A DNA stretch of 64,000 nucleotides from Paragemmobacter kunshanensis (GTDB lineage: Bacteria > Pseudomonadota > Alphaproteobacteria > Rhodobacterales > Rhodobacteraceae), in contig NZ_JAALFE010000008.1 in the NCBI RefSeq assembly GCF_011059185.1, positions 1 through 64,000 of the forward strand, in the 5' to 3' direction. Shown here in pieces: positions 36,720 through 44,764 of this stretch; position 1 is the stretch's first letter; each line of letters begins with the position of its first letter. The notes under the pieces were generated by a model, which worked only from the letters and a program-made list of their open reading frames with translations, did no database searches and was not told the origin of the DNA. The translations under genes and the position numbers were made by a program.

Positions 36720-37967
36720 ATGACGGATTTCACATCACGGGCACGCGCCGCGACCGATGCCCTGCGCGACCTGTTTCCCGAAACGCCCCTGCAGCGCAAC
36801 GAACACCTGTCTCAGCGCTATGATGCCGACATCTGGCTGAAGCGCGAAGACCTGACTCCCGTCCGCAGCTACAAGCTGCGCGGGGCCTTCACCGCCATGC
36901 GCCATGTTCTCGATCTGACACCCGATCGCCGCCACTTCGTCTGTGCCAGTGCGGGCAATCATGCGCAGGGGCTGGCCTTCGCCTGCCGTCACTTCGGCGT
37001 CGAGGGCACGATCTTCATGCCCGTCACCACCCCGCAGCAGAAGATCGACAAGACCCGCGCCTTTGGCGGCGACAATGTCCGCATCGTGCTGACGGGCGAC
37101 TATTTCGATCAGACGCTCGCCGCCGCCCAGGCCTTCTGCGCGGAGCGGCAGGCGCATTTCCTGTCGCCCTTCGATGATCCGGACGTGATCCTCGGCCAGT
37201 CTTCGGTGGGGGTCGAGATCCTCGATCAACTGGGCAAGTCGCCCGATCTGGTGATCCTGCCGGTGGGTGGCGGAGGCCTCTCCTCGGGTGTCACCGCCTA
37301 TCTGCGCGCGGCATCGCCGGGCACCGAATTCCGCTTTGTCGAACCGCTGGGCGGGGCCAGCCTGATGGCCGCCCTGCGTGCCGGAGAGCCGGCAAAACTG
37401 CCCCGCGTCAACAGTTTCGTCGATGGCGCGGCGGTGGCACGGCTGGGCGACATCACCTATCGGCATCTGGACTGGATCGACGTTTCCGATGTCTATCTCG
37501 CCCCCGAAGACCGCATCTGCGTCACCATGCTGGAAATGCTGAATGTCGAAGGCATCGTGCTGGAGCCTGCAGGCGCGCTGTCGGTGGACGTCCTGCCCGA
37601 ACTGGCGGAAGAGATCCGGGGAAAGACGGTGGTCTGCGTCACCTCGGGCGGGAATTTCGATTTCGAACGCCTGCCCGAGGTGAAGGAACGCGCCCAGCGC
37701 TATTCGGGCGTGAAGAAATATTTCATCCTGCGCATGCCGCAGCGCCCGGGCGCCCTGCGCGAATTCCTTGGCATGCTGGGCCCGGATGACGATATCGCCC
37801 GCTTCGAGTACCTGAAGAAATCGGCGCGCAACTTCGGCTCTGTCCTGATCGGGATCGAAACCCGCCGGCCCGAGAATTTTCGCGACCTGTTCCGCAAGCT
37901 GGACGATGCCGCCTTCGCCTATCGCGACATCACCAATGACGAGGTGCTGTCGGAATTCCTGATCTGA
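36720..37967 (+). CDS. ilvA: Threonine ammonia-lyase (threonine dehydratase)
   Basis: IlvA deaminates threonine to 2-oxobutyrate, the first step to isoleucine. The 415-residue protein has the PLP lysine in VRSYKLRGAF, ASAGNHAQGLAF, the Gly loop LPVGGGGLSSGV and CVTSGGNFDFERL. The C-terminal ~90 residues (YFILRMPQRPGALREFLGML) form an ACT-like regulatory domain, so feedback control is likely. The last 49 bases overlap the convergent Hpt gene. Confidence 0.95.
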   Translation: MTDFTSRARAATDALRDLFPETPLQRNEHLSQRYDADIWLKREDLTPVRSYKLRGAFTAMRHVLDLTPDRRHFVCASAGNHAQGLAFACRHFGVEGTIFMPVTTPQQKIDKTRAFGGDNVRIVLTGDYFDQTLAAAQAFCAERQAHFLSPFDDPDVILGQSSVGVEILDQLGKSPDLVILPVGGGGLSSGVTAYLRAASPGTEFRFVEPLGGASLMAALRAGEPAKLPRVNSFVDGAAVARLGDITYRHLDWIDVSDVYLAPEDRICVTMLEMLNVEGIVLEPAGALSVDVLPELAEEIRGKTVVCVTSGGNFDFERLPEVKERAQRYSGVKKYFILRMPQRPGALREFLGMLGPDDDIARFEYLKKSARNFGSVLIGIETRRPENFRDLFRKLDDAAFAYRDITNDEVLSEFLI

Positions 37968-38260
37968 TCCTGCCGGATCGCCGCGCGCGACCGAATATAC
38001 AGGTCTTGCAGAACTGACGGATGAACCTGCGGCCCGGCTTCGCATTGGCGGCACAGATCCGCCAGCGGATCAAGGCCAAGGGTCAGCGCGCTGCCCTTCA
38101 GGAAGTGCAGATCCGCCTCTGACATCGCGCCCTCCGCCTGCCCGGCAAGCCGGGCGACCACCTCATCGCTTTCGGCCAGAAACATCTCCAGCACGTCATC
38201 GAACCCGTCTTCCCCGATTTCGCCCCGCAAGGCCCCCAGTCGTTCCTGATTTACCAGCAT
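37919..38260 (-). CDS. Stand-alone Hpt protein beside the PP2C response regulator
   Basis: A 113-residue single Hpt domain: ADLHFLKGSALTLGLDPLADL, with the phospho-accepting His at residue 52. An AAGGGGG site precedes ATG 38260. It is divergent from a response regulator with a PP2C output domain 159 bases away, so it probably passes phosphate to that protein. Unusually, its 3' end overlaps ilvA by 49 bases. Confidence 0.8.
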   Translation of the reverse strand: MLVNQERLGALRGEIGEDGFDDVLEMFLAESDEVVARLAGQAEGAMSEADLHFLKGSALTLGLDPLADLCRQCEAGPQVHPSVLQDLYIRSRAAIRQDQIRNSDSTSSLVMSR

Positions 38261-38360
38261 CGCGCTGTCCCCCTTCACCGGCCCCCGGAAGGCAGACTCG
38301 CGCCGCAGGGTGAAGAAGGCGTAAACCCCGGCTGCGGAAATACATTCAATCCAAGGCTTT

Positions 38361-38385
38361 GACCGGCCGTTAATCCCTGCCGGTC
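38361..38385. promoter_or_regulatory. Inverted repeat between hpt and the PP2C regulator
   Basis: GACCGGC (38361-38367) and GCCGGTC (38379-38385) form a perfect 7-bp inverted repeat around 11 bases including TTAATCC. A TTGACC at 38359-38364 overlaps its left arm. It could be an operator or promoter for the divergent pair, or an mRNA leader hairpin. Confidence 0.4.
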
Positions 38386-38419
38386 TAGGCTCCTGTCGGG
38401 TCTGGATGCGGGGGATGGG

Positions 38420-39616
38420 GTGCAGGTCGCGGATGGGACAAGGCGCATATTGGTGGCCGATGACAGCGCGGCGCAGCGGCAGATGCTGTCGCTGCAACTG
38501 ACGCGCTGGGGCTATGACGTGGCGGTCGCCGCCTCGGGGCAAGAGGCTGTCGAACTTGCGCGTGCGCGGGAATTCGACATCGTGCTCAGCGACTGGGTCA
38601 TGCCCGGCATGTCGGGGCTGGACCTGTGCCGCGCCTTCCGCGCGATCCCGCGCGATTCCTATGGCTATTTCGTCCTGATCAGCGCGAAATCCGGCAAGTC
38701 GGCCGTGGCCGACGGGCTGGAAAGCGGGGCCGACGATTTCCTTACAAAACCGATCGACGCCGCCGAACTGCAGGCCCGCCTGCATGCCGGTGAACGCATC
38801 CTTCGGATGCAGGCCGAGTTGCGCCAGCGCAACCAGGATCTGGAACGGCTCTATTCCGCGCTGGAGCGGGACCTCGCCGAAGCGCGGCGCCTTCAGCTTT
38901 CGCTGGTGCCAGAGGCCGTGGTCCCCCTTCCCGGGGCCGAGGCCACCTTCCTGATGCAGCCGTCCGGCCATCTGGGCGGTGATCTGGTGGGCTGGTTCCC
39001 CCTTGCCGAAGGGCGGGTCGCGCTGTTCTCGGTCGATGTGTCGGGGCATGGCGTGGCCTCGGCCCTGATGGCGGCGCGGATCGCCGCGCTTCTGTCGCCC
39101 CATGCGCGTGATCAGAACGTGGCCTTCCTTGAAGGCCGCCCCCTCGCGGCCGGCGCGGTGGTGGAGCGTCTCAACCGCCTGCTCTGCGCCGATCAGCAGG
39201 GCGATCTCTACCTGACCATGCTTTATGTCGACATCTGCCTTGCCAGCGGGTCGGCCCATATCGTGCAGGCCGGGCATCCGCATCCCGTGCTGCTTTCGCC
39301 CGGCCACGCGCCGCGCCCGCTGGGCGAGGGTGGTTTTCCCGTCGGGCTTGTCCCCGACGCCGGATATGAGGCCCTGACGCTGCAACTGCGCCCCGGGGAT
39401 CGGCTGGTGATTCCCTCGGACGGCATTACCGAATGTCCGGGCCCCGACGGTGATCTGGGGCAGGCCGGGCTTTGCACCCTGCTGCAGGGGCAGGGTGCGC
39501 TGCGTGGCGTGGCCCTTCGCGATGCCATCCTGACGGGCCTCGCCGCCTATGCGGGCAGCAGCGACTTTCCCGATGACATGTCGGCCGTGATCCTGGATTA
39601 CCGCGGCCCGGACTGA
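38420..39616 (+). CDS. Response regulator with PP2C-type serine phosphatase output (RsbU/SpoIIE-like)
   Basis: The 398-residue protein starts with GTG 38420. Residues 1-120 are a receiver domain with acidic pair D14/D15, phospho-acceptor D58 in DIVLSDWVMPG and K110 in FLTKPID. A coiled linker (LRQRNQDLERLYSALERDLAEARRLQ) leads to a PP2C-like phosphatase domain with GHLGGDLVGWF, VDVSGHGVASALMA and IPSDGITECP, ending DDMSAVILDYRG. Such proteins usually dephosphorylate an anti-sigma-factor antagonist in partner switching; no such partner is encoded in the window. The Hpt gene alongside is the likely phosphate donor. Confidence 0.9.
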   Translation: MQVADGTRRILVADDSAAQRQMLSLQLTRWGYDVAVAASGQEAVELARAREFDIVLSDWVMPGMSGLDLCRAFRAIPRDSYGYFVLISAKSGKSAVADGLESGADDFLTKPIDAAELQARLHAGERILRMQAELRQRNQDLERLYSALERDLAEARRLQLSLVPEAVVPLPGAEATFLMQPSGHLGGDLVGWFPLAEGRVALFSVDVSGHGVASALMAARIAALLSPHARDQNVAFLEGRPLAAGAVVERLNRLLCADQQGDLYLTMLYVDICLASGSAHIVQAGHPHPVLLSPGHAPRPLGEGGFPVGLVPDAGYEALTLQLRPGDRLVIPSDGITECPGPDGDLGQAGLCTLLQGQGALRGVALRDAILTGLAAYAGSSDFPDDMSAVILDYRGPD

Positions 39617-40068
39617 CGCCCGCGCCCCGGCACCCCCAGCGCCCGCGCCAGCATGGCGCGATCCCCCGGATTGCCCAGCAGTTCCAGCCCCGCCTCCACC
39701 GGCATCCACACCGCCTGATGCCCCGCCTCTGATGGCGGGCCAAGCCGCCTGACCGGCCGCGCCAGATAGACGGAACACAGCTTTTCCGCCCAGAGATCGT
39801 ATTCCGGCATATAGGTGAACCGCCGGAACGCGCCCAGCCGCCGGTCGATCGCGATGCGCCAGCCAGTCTCTTCGAAGACCTCGCGATGCAGCGCCGCCAC
39901 CGGATGTTCGCCCGGGTCGATCCCGCCCCCCGGCAACTGGTATTCCGGCACCGGCTCTGCCTGATGCGTGGCCAGCAGGTCGCCGCCATCCAGCAGGATG
40001 GCATAGACGCCCGGCCTGCGCCGGTAGCGTTGACCTTGCCGCAGCGGCTCCCCATATCGACGGATCAT
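39598..40068 (-). CDS. Nudix hydrolase
   Basis: A 156-residue Nudix protein with the box GGGIDPGEHPVAALHREVFEETGW (G-x5-E-x7-REV-x-EE-x-G). The preceding LDGGDLLATHQAEPVPEYQLPG is typical. Substrate (a nucleoside diphosphate derivative) is unknown. Its last 19 bases overlap the convergent PP2C-regulator gene, and it is divergent from hslO by 68 bases. Confidence 0.88.
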   Translation of the reverse strand: MIRRYGEPLRQGQRYRRRPGVYAILLDGGDLLATHQAEPVPEYQLPGGGIDPGEHPVAALHREVFEETGWRIAIDRRLGAFRRFTYMPEYDLWAEKLCSVYLARPVRRLGPPSEAGHQAVWMPVEAGLELLGNPGDRAMLARALGVPGRGRQSGPR

Positions 40069-40136
40069 CTTCTGGCCTCACGGTTGCCCAAGCCATATTG
40101 GCGCGCTATTCGGGTCAGGCACAATCAGGAAACCCC

Positions 40137-41132
40137 ATGACCATCGGCTCTCAACTCGCCTGGGACGATACCGTCCTGCCCTTTCAGCTTGATCGCTCCG
40201 ATATCCGCGGCCGCGTGGCGCGGCTGGACGGCGTGCTGGATCAGGTGCTGAAGCAGCACGCCTATCCGCCCCAGATCGAGGCGCTGGTCGCCGAGACCGC
40301 GCTTCTGACGGCGCTGATCGGCCAGGCGATCAAGCTGCGCTGGAAACTCTCGCTGCAAGTTCGCGGCAAGGGCCCGGCCCGGCTGATCGCCACCGATTAC
40401 TACGGCCCGTCCGAGGATGGCCAACCCGCCCGCATCCGCGCCTATGCCAGCTTCGACAAGGACCGGCTCGATCCCCATGCCGACCCGTTCAGCCAGATCG
40501 GCGAAGGCTATCTCGCCGTTCTGATTGATCAGGGCGAAGGCAACGTTCCCTATTCCGGCATCACCCCCATCGCTGGCGGGTCGCTCTCGGCCTGTGCGGA
40601 AACCTATTTCGCGCAATCCGAACAGCTGCCCACCCGCTTTGCCGTCACCTTTGGCAGAAGCCAGACACCCGGCCAGCCGCTGCATTGGCGCGCGGGCGGC
40701 GTGATGCTGCAGCACATGCCCAAGGCCTCGCCCTTCGTGGCCCAGGGCGCCGCCACCGGCGAAGGCGGGTTGCTGACCCATGCCGATATCCTTTCGGGGG
40801 ATGAGGGCGAAAACTGGAACCGCGCGAACCTTCTGCTCGACACGGTCGAAGAGATGGAACTGATCGGCCCCTCGGTGCAGCCCACCGATCTGCTGGTCCG
40901 GCTGTTTCACGAAGAACAGCCCCGCGTCTTCGATGCGCAGCCTGTCCGCTTTGGCTGCTCCTGTTCGGAAGAGAAGGTCCGCAATTCGCTGTCGATCTAT
41001 TCGGCCAAGGACATCGCCCATATGACCACCCCCGAAGGGATCGTCACCGCCGATTGCCAGTTCTGCGGCGCGCATTACGAACTCGATCCCGCCACCGTCG
41101 GGTTCGAGGCGGAAAAATCCCCGGATGCGTGA
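40137..41132 (+). CDS. hslO: Redox-regulated chaperone Hsp33
   Basis: Hsp33 becomes an active holdase when its zinc-bound cysteines are oxidised. The 331-residue protein shows the N-terminal chaperone domain (LLTALIGQAIKLRWKLSLQVRGKGPARLI) and the C-terminal redox switch with FGCSCSEEKV and ADCQFCGAHYELD (CxC and CxxC). ATG 40137 is chosen over an upstream ATG because AGGA precedes it. The end overlaps the Nudix gene that follows by 8 bases. Confidence 0.95.
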   Translation: MTIGSQLAWDDTVLPFQLDRSDIRGRVARLDGVLDQVLKQHAYPPQIEALVAETALLTALIGQAIKLRWKLSLQVRGKGPARLIATDYYGPSEDGQPARIRAYASFDKDRLDPHADPFSQIGEGYLAVLIDQGEGNVPYSGITPIAGGSLSACAETYFAQSEQLPTRFAVTFGRSQTPGQPLHWRAGGVMLQHMPKASPFVAQGAATGEGGLLTHADILSGDEGENWNRANLLLDTVEEMELIGPSVQPTDLLVRLFHEEQPRVFDAQPVRFGCSCSEEKVRNSLSIYSAKDIAHMTTPEGIVTADCQFCGAHYELDPATVGFEAEKSPDA

Positions 41133-41721
41133 TCCCGAAGAGACGCTGCGCAAGGCCCTTCTCCGCCCGGCGCGGCCCTCATCGGATTTCGATCTCAATC
41201 CCGCGATCACCCTGCCGCCGGGCCGCATCCTGCGCCCGGCGGCGGTTCTCCTGGCAGTCTGGCCCCGCCCCGATGGCGCGCGGCTGATCCTGACAAAGCG
41301 CGCCTCGCATCTGAAGCACCATCCCGGCCAGATTGCCCTGCCGGGCGGCAAGGTGGATGAAGGTGATGACGGCGTCATTGCCACCGCCCTGCGCGAAAGC
41401 CGCGAAGAGGTGGGCCTTCCCCCCGAACTGGTCGATGTGGCGGGCACCCTGCCGCCGCATGAAACCGTGACCGGCTTCACCGTGACGCCCGTCCTGGGCT
41501 TCGTGCGCGGCGATTTCACCCCCCGCCCCGAAGCGGGCGAGGTGGAAGAGGTCTTTACCGTTCCCCTGTCGCATCTGCTGATGCCTGACCGTTTCGCCAT
41601 CGAACGCCGCCGCTGGCGCAATGAATGGCGGCGCTACTATGCCATCCCCTATGGTCCCTATTACATATGGGGGGCCACCGCCCGCATCCTGCGGGGGCTG
41701 GCCGACAGGGTGCAGGGATGA
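41125..41721 (+). CDS. CoA-pyrophosphatase-type Nudix hydrolase (NudL-like)
   Basis: A 198-residue protein with LTKRASHLKHHPGQIALPGGKVDEGDDG and the Nudix box GGKVDEGDDGVIATALRESREEVGL. The HHPGQIALPGG segment is the signature of the UPF0035/NudL group that cleaves CoA and its esters. The C-terminal YYAIPYGPYYIWGATARILRGL is also typical. It overlaps hslO by 8 bases and the nucleotidyltransferase gene by ATGA. Confidence 0.9.
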   Translation: MRDPEETLRKALLRPARPSSDFDLNPAITLPPGRILRPAAVLLAVWPRPDGARLILTKRASHLKHHPGQIALPGGKVDEGDDGVIATALRESREEVGLPPELVDVAGTLPPHETVTGFTVTPVLGFVRGDFTPRPEAGEVEEVFTVPLSHLLMPDRFAIERRRWRNEWRRYYAIPYGPYYIWGATARILRGLADRVQG

Positions 41722-42857
41722 TCCTTTCAGGCGACTGGTTGCAGGACAGCGCCGCGCAGGCCGTCTGTGCCGCGCTGGCGGCAGGCGGGCATCAGGCGCT
41801 GTTCGTGGGCGGCTGCGTGCGCAACGCGCTGCTGGCCATGCCCATCGGCGATATCGACATCGCCACCGATGCCACCCCCGACCGGGTGATCGCCCTTGCC
41901 CGCGCCGCCGGCCTGAAACCCGTTCCCACCGGGATCGACCACGGCACCGTCACCATCGTCGCCGAAGGCCGCCCGCATGAGGTGACAACCTTCCGCCGCG
42001 ATGTGGAAACCTTTGGCCGCCATGCCACCGTCGCCTTCTCCACCCGGATCGAGGATGACGCCGCCCGCCGCGACTTCACCATGAACGCGCTTTACGCCCG
42101 CCCCGATGGCACGCTGGTCGATCCGCTGGGCGGCCTGCCCGACCTGCGCGCGCGTCGTCTCCGCTTTGTCGGCGATCCGGCCCAACGCATCCGCGAGGAT
42201 TACCTTCGCATCCTGCGCTTCTTCCGCTTCACCGCCTGGTATGGCGATCCCGCGCTGGGCATGGATGCCGAAGGACTCGCCGCCTGCGCCGCCGGGATCG
42301 ACGGTCTGGCAGGCCTGTCGCGCGAAAGGGTGGGGGCGGAATTCCGCAAGCTGCTTGGCGCGCCCGACCCCGCCCCCGCCGTGGCCAGCATGGCGCAGGC
42401 GGGGCTTCTGGCCGCGCTTCTGCCGGGCAGCGATCCGCGCGCCCTTGCGCCGCTTGTGCATCTGGAAGGCCCGCTTCCCCCGCGCTGGCTGCGCCGCCTT
42501 GCCGTGCTGGGCGGTCAGGACATGACCGATGCGCTGCGCCTGTCGCGGGCCGAAACGCGCGACCTTGCCCGCCTGCGCGATGCGATCGGCCAGACCACCG
42601 CCCCAGCCGTTCTGGGCTGGAAACTGGGGGCGGAACTGGCCGCCGATGCCCTGCTGGCCCGCGCTGCGGTGATGGAAACCCCCCTTCCCCCCGACTGGGC
42701 GGCAGAGGTTGCGCGCGGCGCCACCGCCTGTTTTCCCGTCACCGCCGCCGACCTTCCCACGCTGATGGGCCCCGCCCTCGGGCAGGAACTGAAGCGGCTG
42801 GAAAAGCTCTGGCTTGCCTCGGGCCTGCGGCTGACTCGGGCCGACCTGCTGCGCTGA
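41718..42857 (+). CDS. CCA-adding-type tRNA nucleotidyltransferase / poly(A) polymerase family
   Basis: A 379-residue class II nucleotidyltransferase with LFVGGCVRNALL and DIDIATDATPD (metal-binding Asp pair), RDVETFGRHATV, RRDFTMNALY and RFVGDPAQRIREDYLRILRFFRF. These motifs are shared by CCA-adding enzymes and bacterial poly(A) polymerase; length and alphaproteobacterial context favour CCA addition to tRNA. It starts in the stop codon of the Nudix gene. Confidence 0.88.
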   Translation: MILSGDWLQDSAAQAVCAALAAGGHQALFVGGCVRNALLAMPIGDIDIATDATPDRVIALARAAGLKPVPTGIDHGTVTIVAEGRPHEVTTFRRDVETFGRHATVAFSTRIEDDAARRDFTMNALYARPDGTLVDPLGGLPDLRARRLRFVGDPAQRIREDYLRILRFFRFTAWYGDPALGMDAEGLAACAAGIDGLAGLSRERVGAEFRKLLGAPDPAPAVASMAQAGLLAALLPGSDPRALAPLVHLEGPLPPRWLRRLAVLGGQDMTDALRLSRAETRDLARLRDAIGQTTAPAVLGWKLGAELAADALLARAAVMETPLPPDWAAEVARGATACFPVTAADLPTLMGPALGQELKRLEKLWLASGLRLTRADLLR

Positions 42858-42916
42858 CGGTTTCCCTTCCGGCCGTTCCGGGCTATATCAGGGGCCAACG
42901 CGCAAGAGGCTTCCCC

Positions 42917-44764
42917 GTGTTCCGCTTATTCGAAGGCCTCGTCGACCCCTACGGTCCCTACGAGCAAACCGATACGCCGCCCCGGCGGCTCTGGCCCTTT
43001 CTGAAGGACTATATCCGCCCGTTCCGGATGGTCTTTTCGGTGACGGCTGTCCTGTCGGTGATCACCGCCTTCGCCGATGTGGCGCTGATCTGGTATGTCG
43101 GGCGGCTGGTCGATCTGCTGGCCGAGAACGGCCCGCAACAGGCCTGGGCGCTCTACGGCACCGAAATGATCGCCGTCGCCCTGGCCGTTCTGATCCTGCG
43201 GCCCGTGCTTCTGGTGGCCAATGTGGCGCTGCTGCACAATGCCATCCTGCCGAACTTCGGCACGATGATCCGCTGGCGGGCGCATGCCCATGTGATCCGT
43301 CAACCCGTCGGCTGGTTCGAATCGGATTTCGCGGGCCGCATCGCCAACCGCATCATGCAGACACCCCCCGCCGCGGGCGATGCCGTGTTTCAAACCTTCG
43401 ATGCCGTGGCCTTCGCCTCTGTCACCGTGGTCGGCGCGGGCATCATGCTGGCCGATGCCGACCCGCGCCTTCTGCTGCCGCTGATCGTCTGGTTCGCGCT
43501 CTATGCCCTGCTGGTGCGCTGGACGGTCCGCCACGCGGGCCCCGCGTCCAAGGCCAGTTCGGATGCCCGCTCTGCCGTCACGGGCCGGGTGGTGGATGCC
43601 TATACCAATATCCATTCGGTGAAACTCTTCGCCCATGACGCCCGCGAACTGGATTACGCCAAGGAGTCGATCGAACACGCCCGCAAGACCTTTCAGGCCG
43701 AAATGCGGATCATCACCAAGATGGATCTGGCGCTGACGGTGCTGAACGGCTTTCTCATCGTCGCCATCACCGGCTGGGCGATCCTTCTGTGGTATCAGGG
43801 CGCGGCCAGCATCGGCACCGTCGCCGCCGCCACCGCGCTGGTCCTCAGGCTCAACAACATGACCTACTGGATCATGTGGGCCTTCTCCTCGCTCGTGCAG
43901 GCGCTGGGCGTTGTGCAGGAAGGGATGGAAACCATCACCCATCCCATCGGCCTTGTCGATGCGCCGCAGGCGCGGCCCCTCGCCTTCCGCGAAGGCCGGA
44001 TCGAACTGGATGGCATCGCGCATCACTACGGGCGCGGAACGGGCGGCTTGCAGGGCATCACCCTCACCATCAATCCCGGCGAAAAGATCGGCGTCGTGGG
44101 CCGCTCCGGCGCGGGGAAATCCACCCTCGTGAAGCTGATGCTGCGCTTCTACGATTGCGAACAGGGCCGCATCCTGATCGACGGTCAGGATATCGCCCAT
44201 GTCACCCAATCCAGCCTGCGCAGCCGGATCGGCATGGTCCAGCAGGACAGCTCGCTCCTCCACCGCTCGGTGCGCGACAACATCCTCTACGGCCGCCCCG
44301 ACGCGACCGAGGACCAGATGATCGCCGCCGCCAGACGCGCCGAGGCGCATGATTTCATCCTGACGCTGGAAGATCCGCAGGGGCGGCGGGGTTATGACGC
44401 CCATGTCGGCGAACGCGGCGTGAAACTGTCGGGCGGCCAGCGGCAGCGCGTGGCGCTGGCTCGCGTCATCCTCAAGGACGCGCCCATCCTGATCCTGGAC
44501 GAGGCGACCTCGGCGCTCGACAGCGAAGCCGAAGCCGCCATCCAGGACGCGCTTTATGGCGTCATGCAGGGCAAGACCGTCATCGCCATCGCGCACCGCC
44601 TGTCCACCATCGCCGCGATGGACCGGATCATCGTGCTGGAAGATGGCCGGATCGCCGAACAGGGCACCCATGCCCAACTCCTCGCGCTGGGCGGGCTTTA
44701 TGCCCGCTTCTGGGCGCGGCAATCGGGCGGTTTCATCGGCCTGGAAGAGGACGCCGCCGAATGA
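42917..44764 (+). CDS. ABC exporter half-transporter, first of a pair
   Basis: A 615-residue protein with an N-terminal membrane domain of about six helices and a C-terminal ATPase. GTG 42917 follows an AGAGG site. Walker A is GRSGAGKSTLVKLML, the signature LSGGQRQRVALARVI and Walker B ILILDEATSALD. No periplasmic binding protein is nearby and the layout is that of exporters or lipid flippases. It overlaps the second transporter gene (ATGA), with which it probably forms a heterodimer. Confidence 0.9.
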   Translation: MFRLFEGLVDPYGPYEQTDTPPRRLWPFLKDYIRPFRMVFSVTAVLSVITAFADVALIWYVGRLVDLLAENGPQQAWALYGTEMIAVALAVLILRPVLLVANVALLHNAILPNFGTMIRWRAHAHVIRQPVGWFESDFAGRIANRIMQTPPAAGDAVFQTFDAVAFASVTVVGAGIMLADADPRLLLPLIVWFALYALLVRWTVRHAGPASKASSDARSAVTGRVVDAYTNIHSVKLFAHDARELDYAKESIEHARKTFQAEMRIITKMDLALTVLNGFLIVAITGWAILLWYQGAASIGTVAAATALVLRLNNMTYWIMWAFSSLVQALGVVQEGMETITHPIGLVDAPQARPLAFREGRIELDGIAHHYGRGTGGLQGITLTINPGEKIGVVGRSGAGKSTLVKLMLRFYDCEQGRILIDGQDIAHVTQSSLRSRIGMVQQDSSLLHRSVRDNILYGRPDATEDQMIAAARRAEAHDFILTLEDPQGRRGYDAHVGERGVKLSGGQRQRVALARVILKDAPILILDEATSALDSEAEAAIQDALYGVMQGKTVIAIAHRLSTIAAMDRIIVLEDGRIAEQGTHAQLLALGGLYARFWARQSGGFIGLEEDAAE

